Source: Kaiparowitsia sp041742695 (GTDB taxonomy: Bacteria > Cyanobacteriota > Cyanobacteriia > Elainellales > Elainellaceae). From it: 56,415 nucleotides of DNA. The translations under genes and the position numbers were made by a program. The notes beneath the pieces are model-generated. The model was given only the letters and a program-made list of their open reading frames with translations. It did not search any database and was not told the origin of the DNA. Below are positions 33,747 to 43,225 of the stretch, piece by piece; within the stretch, counting starts at the first letter, position 1, and each line of letters starts with the position of its first letter. The stretch is taken from contig JBGTOF010000314.1 of the NCBI GenBank assembly GCA_041742695.1, positions 1-56,415 on the forward strand. The letters are read 5' to 3'.

Positions 33747-34259
33747 CTAATAATTCACTAGGGTAATGATCGGCGCCTCCGGGAGGCGTTGCCGTCCATT
33801 CAGAAATAAAAGTTCAATAATGAACCCAAACCCGGCGAGTTCGCATCCAGTTTGCCGCACCAGATTAGCGGTAGCAGCAGCGGTTCCCCCGGTAGCAATC
33901 ACGTCATCCACAATCAACACCCGGCTAGGCGGCGAGGCGGCATCTTGATGAATCTCTAACCCATCCGTGCCATATTCCAAATCATACTGAATAGAGTGAA
34001 CAGCAGCGGGCAGTTTGCCAGGCTTGCGCACAGGAATGAACCCGGCATTGAGCTTATAGGCTAAGGGTGCGCCAAAGATAAACCCACGAGACTCCATCCC
34101 AACTACATAGTCAACCGACAAGTCAGCACAGCGCTCTGCCAAGGTATCGATGGTGTAGCGCAGCCCTTCGGCGTCTTGCAACAGGGTGGTAATGTCCCGA
34201 AAAATTACGCCAGGCTTGGGAAAATCTGGAATATCGCGAATCAGCGATTTGAGATCCAT
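33747..34259 (-). CDS. apt: Adenine phosphoribosyltransferase
   Basis: This 170-residue enzyme converts adenine and PRPP to AMP. The PRPP-binding motif is VLIVDDVIATGGTAAATANL. The N-terminus DIPDFPKPGVIFRDITTLLQ and the ESRGFIFGAPLA loop are typical. It can recycle the adenine released by MtnP. It lies 63 bp ahead of the permease gene, possibly in one transcript. Confidence 0.96.
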   Translation of the reverse strand: MDLKSLIRDIPDFPKPGVIFRDITTLLQDAEGLRYTIDTLAERCADLSVDYVVGMESRGFIFGAPLAYKLNAGFIPVRKPGKLPAAVHSIQYDLEYGTDGLEIHQDAASPPSRVLIVDDVIATGGTAAATANLVRQTGCELAGFGFIIELLFLNGRQRLPEAPIITLVNY

Positions 34260-34411
34260 ACGGGTCGCTTTACAGGAAAGAAGAATACGAAAAATTGAAT
34301 CGTAGACATCTTAACATTCACTTTCTGAATTGCTCGGTCTGTTGCTGATTGTCTAGGAGAGAGCAACAACCCAGGCTCAGCAATCATCGGGGCATCCCCA
34401 TCTATGTCTAA

Positions 34412-34458
34412 ATGTCGTAGCCCAATGGCTCAACCGCTGCAACATTGCGCTACGACAT
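34412..34458. terminator. 10-bp inverted repeat downstream of corA
   Basis: ATGTCGTAGC (34412-34421) pairs with GCTACGACAT (34449-34458) around a 27-base loop, about 70-120 bases past the corA stop. No T-run is present. The 271-bp spacer otherwise shows nothing recognisable. Confidence 0.35.
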
Positions 34459-34530
34459 AGGACGACAAGCCCCCCGCCCCAGTGGGTTATGCCCGTTGTC
34501 CGTCGAAGGCATACCGATGATGTATTGCGC

Positions 34531-35748
34531 TCAATATCCTCGATCAGCGGAGCGATCGCCCCGCGTCGAAAAGTTCTCAAACCAGCCGCGTTGCTTGAAG
34601 TAGAAGATTTGGAGCAGGGCGATCGCTCCCATGACTCCCAGGCACACAGGATAGCCCCAATACCATTCCAACTCTGGCATATTCAGGGGCGATCGCCCTG
34701 GATCAAAGTTCATGCCGTAGACTCCGGCAATAAACGTTAATGGAATAAACACACTTGATACCACCGTCAGCACCTTCATCACCTCATTCATCCGGTTGCT
34801 CACAGACGATAGATACACATCCATCAAACTCGACGCCACCTCGCGATAGGTTTCTACCATATCCAGCACCTGCACCGCATGGTCGTAGCAGTCTCGCAGG
34901 TATAGTCGCACTTCAGGACTCACCAAATCCCCCGAATCTCGAATCAGCGAGTTGATGGCATCTCGCTGAGGCCAGATGGTGCGCCGCAAGGTCAGCAACC
35001 CACGCTTAATGTCGTGAATTTTTTGCAGCGTCTGCTGATTAGGGTTTGCCACCACTTCGTCTTCTAGCTCTTCCAGCATCTCGCCATAGTCTTCAAGTAC
35101 CGGAAAGAAGCCATCAATGATTGCATCAATCAGCGCATAGGCTAAGTAGTCTGTGCCCTGGTTGCGAATGGTGCCTTTGGCAAGGTGCAACCGTGATCGC
35201 ACAGGCTCTAGGCAGTCGTATTCAGCTTCTTCTTGCACAGTGAGCAAATATGTTTTGCCCCAGATCAAGCTCACCTGCTCGCTAAAAAATCCTGTTCCGC
35301 TACCGGTTGGGGTGACCATGCGCGCAATGTAGAGAACCTGATCCTGATATTCCTCAAATTTAGGGCGTTGAGGCACATTCACGATATCTTCTAACACCAA
35401 GGGATGCAGATGAAAGACTTGACCCAGCCGTTGCAAAATATCTTCGCTTCCTAGGCCTTGCACATCAATCCAGGTGATGGTGTCTTCAGCTTCGATATAG
35501 GGAATGCAAGCTTCGGGAGCCTCGACCTGCTTTCGAAGGGCGGAGGTGCTCGAGTAGTCAATCACCTCGATCACAGGCGGCGATGCATCTGTCTCAATAT
35601 CAAGGGTGCCGGGGACTGCTCCCGGTTCTGAATACGCGTAGTCCAATGATGTGCTGTCGTCGTCCTCTTCGAATTTAGAGAACGGTCTGCGGGCATGCAC
35701 AGGCGTTCGATAGCGGTGACGAGCAACGGACTTGAAGTGGAGAGACAT
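34531..35748 (-). CDS. corA: CorA-family magnesium/cobalt transporter
   Basis: This 405-residue protein has a long, acidic cytoplasmic N-terminal domain and two C-terminal transmembrane helices. The signature YGMNFDP lies between them, with the first helix at VLTVVSSVFIPLTFIAGV. CorA pentamers gate divalent-cation uptake across the plasma membrane. The first about 60 residues are variable and charged. It is transcribed alone, with a terminator-like repeat downstream. Confidence 0.94.
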   Translation of the reverse strand: MSLHFKSVARHRYRTPVHARRPFSKFEEDDDSTSLDYAYSEPGAVPGTLDIETDASPPVIEVIDYSSTSALRKQVEAPEACIPYIEAEDTITWIDVQGLGSEDILQRLGQVFHLHPLVLEDIVNVPQRPKFEEYQDQVLYIARMVTPTGSGTGFFSEQVSLIWGKTYLLTVQEEAEYDCLEPVRSRLHLAKGTIRNQGTDYLAYALIDAIIDGFFPVLEDYGEMLEELEDEVVANPNQQTLQKIHDIKRGLLTLRRTIWPQRDAINSLIRDSGDLVSPEVRLYLRDCYDHAVQVLDMVETYREVASSLMDVYLSSVSNRMNEVMKVLTVVSSVFIPLTFIAGVYGMNFDPGRSPLNMPELEWYWGYPVCLGVMGAIALLQIFYFKQRGWFENFSTRGDRSADRGY

Positions 35749-35936
35749 AGCGATCGCCTATAAAATCTGCTCTCATCCTATTGCAATCATTGGGTAGATT
35801 AAATCAATACTTTTGTAGAACTCTTGTGCAACAAGGCTTCTGCAAAAACAAACGGTCAAACCAGCGCGTTAGGTGTGATGGTCGAGCCTTTGATAGCAAC
35901 CCGACCGAAGGAGGCCTTTGCCCGAAAAACCAACCC

Positions 35937-35981
35937 AAAAAAATAGCCGGGACTCCTCACGTAAAAGTGGGAGTTCCGGCT
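35937..35981 (-). terminator. Rho-independent terminator of groEL
   Basis: On the minus strand GGAGTTCCGGCT is complemented by the 12-base arm at 35945-35956 (one G-U), giving a 12-pair stem followed by ATTTTTTTGGG (35934-35944 read in reverse). It lies 43 bases past the groEL stop. It has the classic intrinsic-terminator form. Confidence 0.8.
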
Positions 35982-36023
35982 CTGAGCTACGTGAGCGCTT
36001 GCAGTCAAGCGCCCGCGGAGGAC

Positions 36024-37721
<1,698 letters not shown>

Positions 37722-37756
37722 TCATTCACGGATTTGCACAGTTCTCATACAGCAAT

Positions 37757-37783
37757 TTAGCACTCTCTGGGAGAGATTGCTAA
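37757..37783. promoter_or_regulatory. CIRCE element (HrcA operator) of groEL
   Basis: TTAGCACTC - nine bases - GATTGCTAA matches the CIRCE consensus TTAGCACTC-N9-GAGTGCTAA with a single mismatch in the second arm. It lies 36 bp upstream of the groEL start. HrcA bound here would repress groEL at normal temperature and release it on heat shock. Confidence 0.9.
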
Positions 37784-37848
37784 AAAGATTCAGATCGTAG
37801 GGGTCAGCGCAGGTGACTTAATCTGCTCATCTAGAGGATTTGGCTAAA

Positions 37849-38991
37849 TTAATCGATGGATTGATTGCCCCACCCCCGCAGGCTGCCAGCCACGCGGGGC
37901 ATCAGTGCAGGTTGATCAAGCGAAATTGGCTCAGCAGGGACGATGGCCTCTGCACCCTCGTCTAAAATTTCTGCTTGGTAGGTGACCAAGCCTGCATCTT
38001 CTCCCCCAATGCACCGGGCAGCCTGCCAAGATAAATCTAAAGAGCGATCGCCCACATAGGGTCCTCGGTCATTGATCCGTACCACGACTGACTGCTGAGT
38101 TTTAACGTTCGTAACCCGCAAAAACGTATTGAAGGGCAGGGTTTTGTGAGCCGCTGTAAGCGCCATCTGGTTAAAGCGCTCGCCATTCGCTGTGAGCCGT
38201 CGATGAAAATAAGGGCCATACCAAGAAGCGGTGCCTTTTAGCGTAAGCGGGCTAGAAAGCAGGCCATCCATCGTCATCTGCGCTTTGTGCAAAGAGAGCG
38301 GGGGTGCCTCTAACGCCTCGCGTAGATTGTTGACCCAGTTGATGGCGATCAGGTCGCTGCTGCGGCCATAGACCTTGGCCTGAGCGTCATGAATGACAAA
38401 TAGCGGAGTTTGCTCGGCTAGACCCGCAGGCAATCCGTTCAGCCGCGTCGGCTGAATCTGCTGGGGATCAAAATTGGATTGCTGGAGCATGCGCCGAAAG
38501 GTTTGTGCGAGCCGTGTGGCCTCACTGCGGGTCAGCACCTCTGCGATCGGCTGTCCCTTGACGCTGACCTGATAGACCGTGGATGCAGCATAGGGAATGG
38601 CAGCAGCTTGGGACTCAATCGGGCAAAGCTGCAAACTCTGTACATGGGAGGCTAGGAGGGTGTCCGCTTGAGGGCGCTGGTCTGTCACAACGCGCTGCAC
38701 CGTCACCACAGGCGGCATCAGCGACAGATGGCGCCGGTTGACCCAAGGCGATACGCGGCTCAGCAGGCTGGTTTGAACCAGTGACGATGAGCGGCGAGGC
38801 GGCTGATTTTCGGGCTGCCAGGTGAGCGCCTCCGGCTGGGCCGTGACCGATTCGACCGTCGATGGAGAGCTAAATCGCGATTCCCAGGTTTCGATGAGTT
38901 GGGCCATAGGGATAGCGGTAGCCCATGGGGCGATCGCCCCGAGCATGCCACTTACCCACACAGCCGCCCAAGCAACTCGTGACGAGTTCAT
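37849..38991 (-). CDS. RlpA-like septal ring protein with double-psi beta-barrel
   Basis: This 380-residue protein starts with a signal peptide (MNSSRVAWAAVWVSGMLGAI, then APWATA). A low-complexity middle of about 230 residues follows, then a double-psi beta-barrel: GTASWYGPYFHRRLTANGE, TLPFNTFLRVTN and RINDRGPY, with the conserved catalytic-type aspartate in NDRGP. RlpA proteins are lytic transglycosylases acting on denuded peptidoglycan. The protein has no obvious SPOR domain and no lipobox cysteine, so a soluble periplasmic form is likely. The function is inferred from the barrel. Confidence 0.85.
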   Translation of the reverse strand: MNSSRVAWAAVWVSGMLGAIAPWATAIPMAQLIETWESRFSSPSTVESVTAQPEALTWQPENQPPRRSSSLVQTSLLSRVSPWVNRRHLSLMPPVVTVQRVVTDQRPQADTLLASHVQSLQLCPIESQAAAIPYAASTVYQVSVKGQPIAEVLTRSEATRLAQTFRRMLQQSNFDPQQIQPTRLNGLPAGLAEQTPLFVIHDAQAKVYGRSSDLIAINWVNNLREALEAPPLSLHKAQMTMDGLLSSPLTLKGTASWYGPYFHRRLTANGERFNQMALTAAHKTLPFNTFLRVTNVKTQQSVVVRINDRGPYVGDRSLDLSWQAARCIGGEDAGLVTYQAEILDEGAEAIVPAEPISLDQPALMPRVAGSLRGWGNQSID

Positions 38992-39414
38992 GATGGCGTT
39001 CTACTTTTCTTAAAACCAGCGATCGCAGTCCATCCACTCTGGATAAAGTCCAGTAGGTAGGGTGCGTCGTGGGCGTAAATGCAACATTCTGCCGATGATC
39101 CCGCGGTGATGATCCCACGGTGGGGATCGGCAAAACCTTCTACAGAATAGGCGAATTAATCTGAAAGGCAAATAAGTTGTGCCTTTCTATACTGACAGTT
39201 ATGAAGTTTTAATAAAATTTTTTCAAGGAATTTTAAGATAATATCCCTCCTTGGAGGGATGGAGCCCAGCAGGGTTTAGAAATGCGAAGCTGAATCCCTG
39301 CCTGTAGGGATCTGCCAGATGGCTTCTCTACCAACGCATTTTGCAACTTTTCGGATTGCGCCTGCCTTGTCCCGGGGCTTGCGTCCTGCCCCTGTCATCT
39401 CTACGCTATTCCCT
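38992..39414. other. Divergent rlpA-like/DUF3598 region
   Basis: The 423-bp region separates divergent genes. It contains a HIP1 site near 39020, an A/T-rich stretch around 39200-39240 and the structured segment at 39243-39311. No clear promoter boxes were read. Confidence 0.5.
39243..39311 (+). ncRNA. Possible structured leader RNA before the DUF3598 gene
   Basis: Three adjacent dyads occur within 69 bases. They are ATCCCTCC-TT-GGAGGGAT (39243-39260), GCAGGGTTTAG (39269-39279) with CTGAATCCCTGC (39290-39301, one bulge and one G-U), and ATCCCT with AGGGAT (39294-39311), which competes with the second stem. This could be a small RNA or a 5' leader switch. No known riboswitch family was recognised. 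Confidence 0.35.
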
Positions 39415-40308
39415 ATGGCAGATTTAAAGGAAATACTGATTCCCGAAGCGCAGTGGCTCTGCCTGCTGATGCATTTGGGCAGTTGGCAAGGCAGCTTCGC
39501 GCGGCTGGATCCCATGGGCGAACTTCAAACCGAAACGCCTACAATCATCCAACTTGCCGGCGAGGATAATAATCAAGCAGTGCGCCAAACCCTGAATTAT
39601 TACCAGGCCGGTGCTACCGTTTTGAATGACCAAACCCTAGAGCGACAGACAGTGTTGAACTACAGCACGCTGAATCGAGGGGTGCTGTTTTTTGGAAATG
39701 GTGCGTTTTCGCAAGGATCGCTGCAATTTAGCCCCATGGCAGACTTTGGGGGAGAGTTTGGGTTTATTCAAGGCGATCGCCGCTTGCGATTGGTGCAGAT
39801 ATTTGCGGCAGGGGGTAAGGGGGCACTGTCGGGAATAACGCTTATTCGAGAGCGATCGCCCCACAGCAACAGTCCTGAGCAGCCTCCCCTGACGGTAGAC
39901 ACGCTGCTCGGCTGCTGGAAGGGCCAAGCCGTGACGCTCTATCCCGACTGGCGATCGCCCGATGCCTTTCCCACTGAACTCACACTTGATCGCAGCCCTG
40001 ATCAGCCGGATCAACTGCGCCAGCGCTTAGTTATGCCCTCTCGGACTATTGTCTCTACGGCCACAATTCAAACAACCTTAGCCGGATCACGGCTGCTGTT
40101 TGGGAGCGATCGCCACGCCACCCAAGTCTTGCTGTTGCCCGACGGAGCCTCCTGCACAACGCCCCTGGCTTGCCCTGCAGGGCAGCACTTTTTTCTAGAG
40201 GCAGGCTGGCTTGTCGCGCCAGACCTGCGGCAGAGGTTAATTCGCCGCTACGATGCCCAGGGCGGCTGGCAAAGCCTGACACTGGTCGTCGAGCAACGAG
40301 TTACCTAA
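39415..40308 (+). CDS. DUF3598 family protein
   Basis: This 297-residue protein (ATG at 39415, MADLKEILIPEAQWLCLLMH) resembles the cyanobacterial DUF3598 family. Landmarks are the early LGSWQGSFARLDPMGEL, a second GCWKGQAVTLYPDW element near the middle that looks like a repeat of the first, and a C-terminal GGWQSLTLVVEQR. The two related halves suggest a duplicated lipocalin-like beta-barrel. Function is unknown. The frame is open to 39319, but the extension lacks family character and would overlap the structured leader; no clear ribosome-binding site marks either start. Confidence 0.7.
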   Translation: MADLKEILIPEAQWLCLLMHLGSWQGSFARLDPMGELQTETPTIIQLAGEDNNQAVRQTLNYYQAGATVLNDQTLERQTVLNYSTLNRGVLFFGNGAFSQGSLQFSPMADFGGEFGFIQGDRRLRLVQIFAAGGKGALSGITLIRERSPHSNSPEQPPLTVDTLLGCWKGQAVTLYPDWRSPDAFPTELTLDRSPDQPDQLRQRLVMPSRTIVSTATIQTTLAGSRLLFGSDRHATQVLLLPDGASCTTPLACPAGQHFFLEAGWLVAPDLRQRLIRRYDAQGGWQSLTLVVEQRVT

Positions 40309-40322
40309 AATCCTCAAAATTG

Positions 40323-41849
40323 CTAGCGTTTGTCCTTCCGCCGAGGTTTGGCATGGCCCGACGATGAGCGCTGTGGGCTATATCCCGTAGCGGCGTTATA
40401 CACTCGCTCATTGGCCTCGGCAGATTTGAACAAATCCACCACGGGATGGGGATAATTCACACCCAAGACCACCCCAAACCGCTGCTGCTCTGCAGAGTCC
40501 AGCAGCCAGGGCTGGTGCACTTTAGCAGTCGGCAGCTGCGCCAATTCGGGCAGCCAGTGCCTTACATATTCACCTTGAGGATCGTAGTCCTTCGACTGCT
40601 TCAGAATGTTGAAAAAGCGAAAGCCGCGAGCATCGTTGCCAACCCCAGCGGTATAGTTCCAGTTGCCATAATTGCTGCACACGTCATAGTCAATTAACAG
40701 CGACTCAAACCACTCTGCCCCTATCCGCCAGTCGATGCCTAAATTTTTAGTCAGAAAGCTGGCCACATTTTGCCGGCCCCGGTTTGACATATACCCAGTT
40801 GCCGCCAATTCGCGCAAGTTAGCATCCACTAAGGGAAACCCAGTCTTGCCCGCACGCCATAGGTCAAACCGCATCCAGTCTTGCTGCCAGGGTATCGAGA
40901 TGCCCTGCAAGCCCTCTGGCTGAAACACCCGGTTTCCATGCTGGACACAGATAAATCGAAAATAGTCGCGCCAGAGCAGCTCAAACACGAGCCAGTAGGT
41001 CGAGTCGTTTTGGATGCGCTCGCTTTCGTAGACCTGCACCTGAGCATGAATGTAGCGGGGCGAGAGGCAGCCCAGCGCCAGCCACGCTGAAAACTTGGAG
41101 GAATCATCGGGGTGCAACATGCCGTTGCGGGTGACTTTGTAGCATTTGAGGCGATCGCTCTCCCAGATATAGTCGTGCACCCGCGCCTTGCCTGCGGTCT
41201 CGCCCCCTATCCATCGCATCCCTGCGCGAGTATCGGGGGTTGGTGCTTCTAACCCCAGCGCATTTAGAGTCGGCAACTCGCCTACAGCGGCTCGTAAATC
41301 GCCAGGCAGCGGCGGCAAGCGCGTGGGAGCAGGCAGCGGCGGATTTACCCCCGACTCTCGCTCGACCTGTTTGCGAAACTGGGTAAAGACGTCTGGCGTT
41401 TGGGTGACCTCAAAGGGCAAGTCATTGGGATGATAAAGGGTGTGGCCCCAGTCGGATTTCACGTCCACCCCCAACGGCTGAAGCGCTTGGTGCAAGGCCG
41501 TTTCCACCCGTGTCTCTTCGGCAGTCGCCTCGCGATGAAAATACACCACGTCGATCTGCAAGTCAGCCACTAGTTGAGGGATCACGTCCTCTGGCTGGCC
41601 TTGGCGCAGCACTAAGTCACTGTCTAGGTTGCGGAGAGCCTGACGGAGATCGGCCAAGCTTTCGAGCAAAAACTGAGCCCGAAAGGCTCCCGTTTTGGGA
41701 AACCCAAAGGATGTGGTGGAAAACTGACGCGGGTCGATGCAGTAGAGCGGAACCAGGTGGTTGGGTGGGTGGGCGATCGCCCGAAACAGGGGGGCATGAT
41801 CATGCAGGCGCAGGTCGGTACGGAACCAGAGCAGAATGCGAGAAGCCAT
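40323..41849 (-). CDS. DASH-type cryptochrome/photolyase
   Basis: This 508-residue flavoprotein has an N-terminal photolyase domain (RILLWFRTDLRLHDHAPLF) and a C-terminal FAD-binding helical domain. TSFGFPKTGAFRAQFLLESL is typical of CRY-DASH. FAD-pocket segments such as GYMSNRGRQNVASFLTKNLG are intact. The family repairs cyclobutane dimers in single-stranded DNA and may signal blue light. The basic C-terminal tail (SSSGHAKPRRKDKR) is variable. It is convergent with the DUF3598 gene (14 bp apart) and divergent from the carbonic anhydrase gene. Confidence 0.93.
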   Translation of the reverse strand: MASRILLWFRTDLRLHDHAPLFRAIAHPPNHLVPLYCIDPRQFSTTSFGFPKTGAFRAQFLLESLADLRQALRNLDSDLVLRQGQPEDVIPQLVADLQIDVVYFHREATAEETRVETALHQALQPLGVDVKSDWGHTLYHPNDLPFEVTQTPDVFTQFRKQVERESGVNPPLPAPTRLPPLPGDLRAAVGELPTLNALGLEAPTPDTRAGMRWIGGETAGKARVHDYIWESDRLKCYKVTRNGMLHPDDSSKFSAWLALGCLSPRYIHAQVQVYESERIQNDSTYWLVFELLWRDYFRFICVQHGNRVFQPEGLQGISIPWQQDWMRFDLWRAGKTGFPLVDANLRELAATGYMSNRGRQNVASFLTKNLGIDWRIGAEWFESLLIDYDVCSNYGNWNYTAGVGNDARGFRFFNILKQSKDYDPQGEYVRHWLPELAQLPTAKVHQPWLLDSAEQQRFGVVLGVNYPHPVVDLFKSAEANERVYNAATGYSPQRSSSGHAKPRRKDKR

Positions 41850-42226
41850 GAATTGGGACTATTAGGAGAAGGGTGGGGACTGGATCGAGTAAGGCTCATT
41901 ATGGAACTGTTCAAAAGGTTTAATAGATGAACCGCCCAGCAGACGGGCGATCGCCCCTCCTTCAGAGTACACTTCTTCTTATAGCGATATTCTTATAGCG
42001 ATACTGGTTGCTTGTTGACATACGAGCGCCCTTCGCCACAGGCGTCAGCCTATCACCACTCCGGCTGATCCTCGTGCCCTCGCCATCCCATATCGCGACC
42101 TGTCTCACCCCAACCCAGTGTAAGCACTTCAGCAAACCGGTGCGATCGCCCCCCCAAGTTCTCCGTTTGCGCCTAGGGTTAAAGATAGACTGCTCGCCGT
42201 CGCCCCTCCTCACCACCCACACGATT
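41850..42226. other. Divergent cry/carbonic anhydrase region
   Basis: The 377-bp region contains a 14-bp tandem duplication (41976-42003), HIP1 sites near 41947 and 42142 and a lone TTGACA (42015-42020) without a matching -10. The carbonic anhydrase frame is open from 42008, but the upstream residues are not family-like. Confidence 0.5.
41976..42003. repeat. Two tandem copies of a 14-bp sequence
   Basis: TTCTTATAGCGATA occurs twice in direct contact, at 41976-41989 and 41990-42003, in the divergent cry/carbonic anhydrase region. Direct repeats in this position can be binding sites for a regulator. The function is unknown. Confidence 0.8.
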
Positions 42227-43177
42227 ATGAAAGACCTGATCAAAGGCATTCATCGCTTTCAGACTGAGTATTATTGCACCCATCAAGATCTCTACCAAGA
42301 GCTAGCGCGGGGGCAGCATCCCAAAGTGTTGTTTATTACCTGCTCTGATTCGCGCATTGATCCATCGCTCTTATGCCAGGCAGAGCCCGGCGAGATCTTT
42401 GAAATTCAAAACGCAGGCAATATTATTCCCCCCTATGAATCTACCAATGGCGGCGAGGGTGCAACGATCGAATATGCCATTGATGCATTGGGCATTCGTC
42501 AGATTGTGATTTGTGGGCATACCCACTGTGGCGCCATGAAGGGCTTGCTCAATTTGCACAAAATTGAGGAAGAATTGCCCTTGGTGCATAGTTGGCTCAA
42601 GCATGCCGAAGCCACTCGGCGCGTGCTCAAGGAGCACTACACGCACCTCAGCGGCGAAGACCTGCTCGATGCAGCTGTATCGGAAAATGTGCTGACTCAA
42701 ATCGAAAACCTTCGCACTTATCCCACGATTCGCTCCAAGCTCTATAACAACGAGCTCAAAATTTACGCCTGGACCTACGACATCGACACTGGCGAGGTGA
42801 TGGCCTACGACCCCGCCACCCACTCCTATGTGCCGCCCTATAAGCTACTTCCCCCCGACGAGCAGGATTTAGAACTGTCGCAGACCTTTGCGGGCTGCGT
42901 GTTGCCCGACCGCGATCCCAAGCATCTGATCTCACCCAATGCCTCCACAACAGCCTCTAGCCTCTTAGAGTCACCTCCGGACATGGAGGCGATGCCTGTG
43001 GTTACGTCTAGCAAAAAGCAGGAGAGCCCAGGTAGACAGGCCCCAGGCCAAACCAATGGGCGATCGCACACAGACAGCGTGCCAGCTCAGCCGGACCAAC
43101 GGTTTCCGTTCATGTATATGCCACCCGACCAAGCCGACCGCATCTATCGTGGCTCTAAACCCAGATCATCTCGCTAA
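42227..43177 (+). CDS. ccaA: Beta-class carbonic anhydrase (CcaA/IcfA type)
   Basis: This beta-carbonic anhydrase has 316 residues from the ATG at 42227 (MKDLIKGIHRFQTEYYCTHQ). Zinc ligands are C39, H98 and C101 (CSDSRIDP, CGHTHCGA), with the Asp41-Arg43 dyad. This type supplies CO2 to Rubisco inside the carboxysome and is recruited through CcmM. The protein is about 40 residues longer than the well-known CcaA/IcfA proteins: a Ser/Gln/Pro-rich linker ends in the conserved-looking FMYMPPDQADRIYRG. Carboxysomal placement is inferred from family and tail. Confidence 0.92.
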   Translation: MKDLIKGIHRFQTEYYCTHQDLYQELARGQHPKVLFITCSDSRIDPSLLCQAEPGEIFEIQNAGNIIPPYESTNGGEGATIEYAIDALGIRQIVICGHTHCGAMKGLLNLHKIEEELPLVHSWLKHAEATRRVLKEHYTHLSGEDLLDAAVSENVLTQIENLRTYPTIRSKLYNNELKIYAWTYDIDTGEVMAYDPATHSYVPPYKLLPPDEQDLELSQTFAGCVLPDRDPKHLISPNASTTASSLLESPPDMEAMPVVTSSKKQESPGRQAPGQTNGRSHTDSVPAQPDQRFPFMYMPPDQADRIYRGSKPRSSR

Positions 43178-43225
43178 GGGGAATTAGGACGAGGAGTAGA
43201 AGCTAGGGCTTTGTAAGGATCACCT

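Noticed and set aside
42008..42226. 73-residue N-terminal extension of carbonic anhydrase
   Set aside because: The residues are unlike the family and the ATG at 42227 gives the exact IcfA/CcaA numbering.
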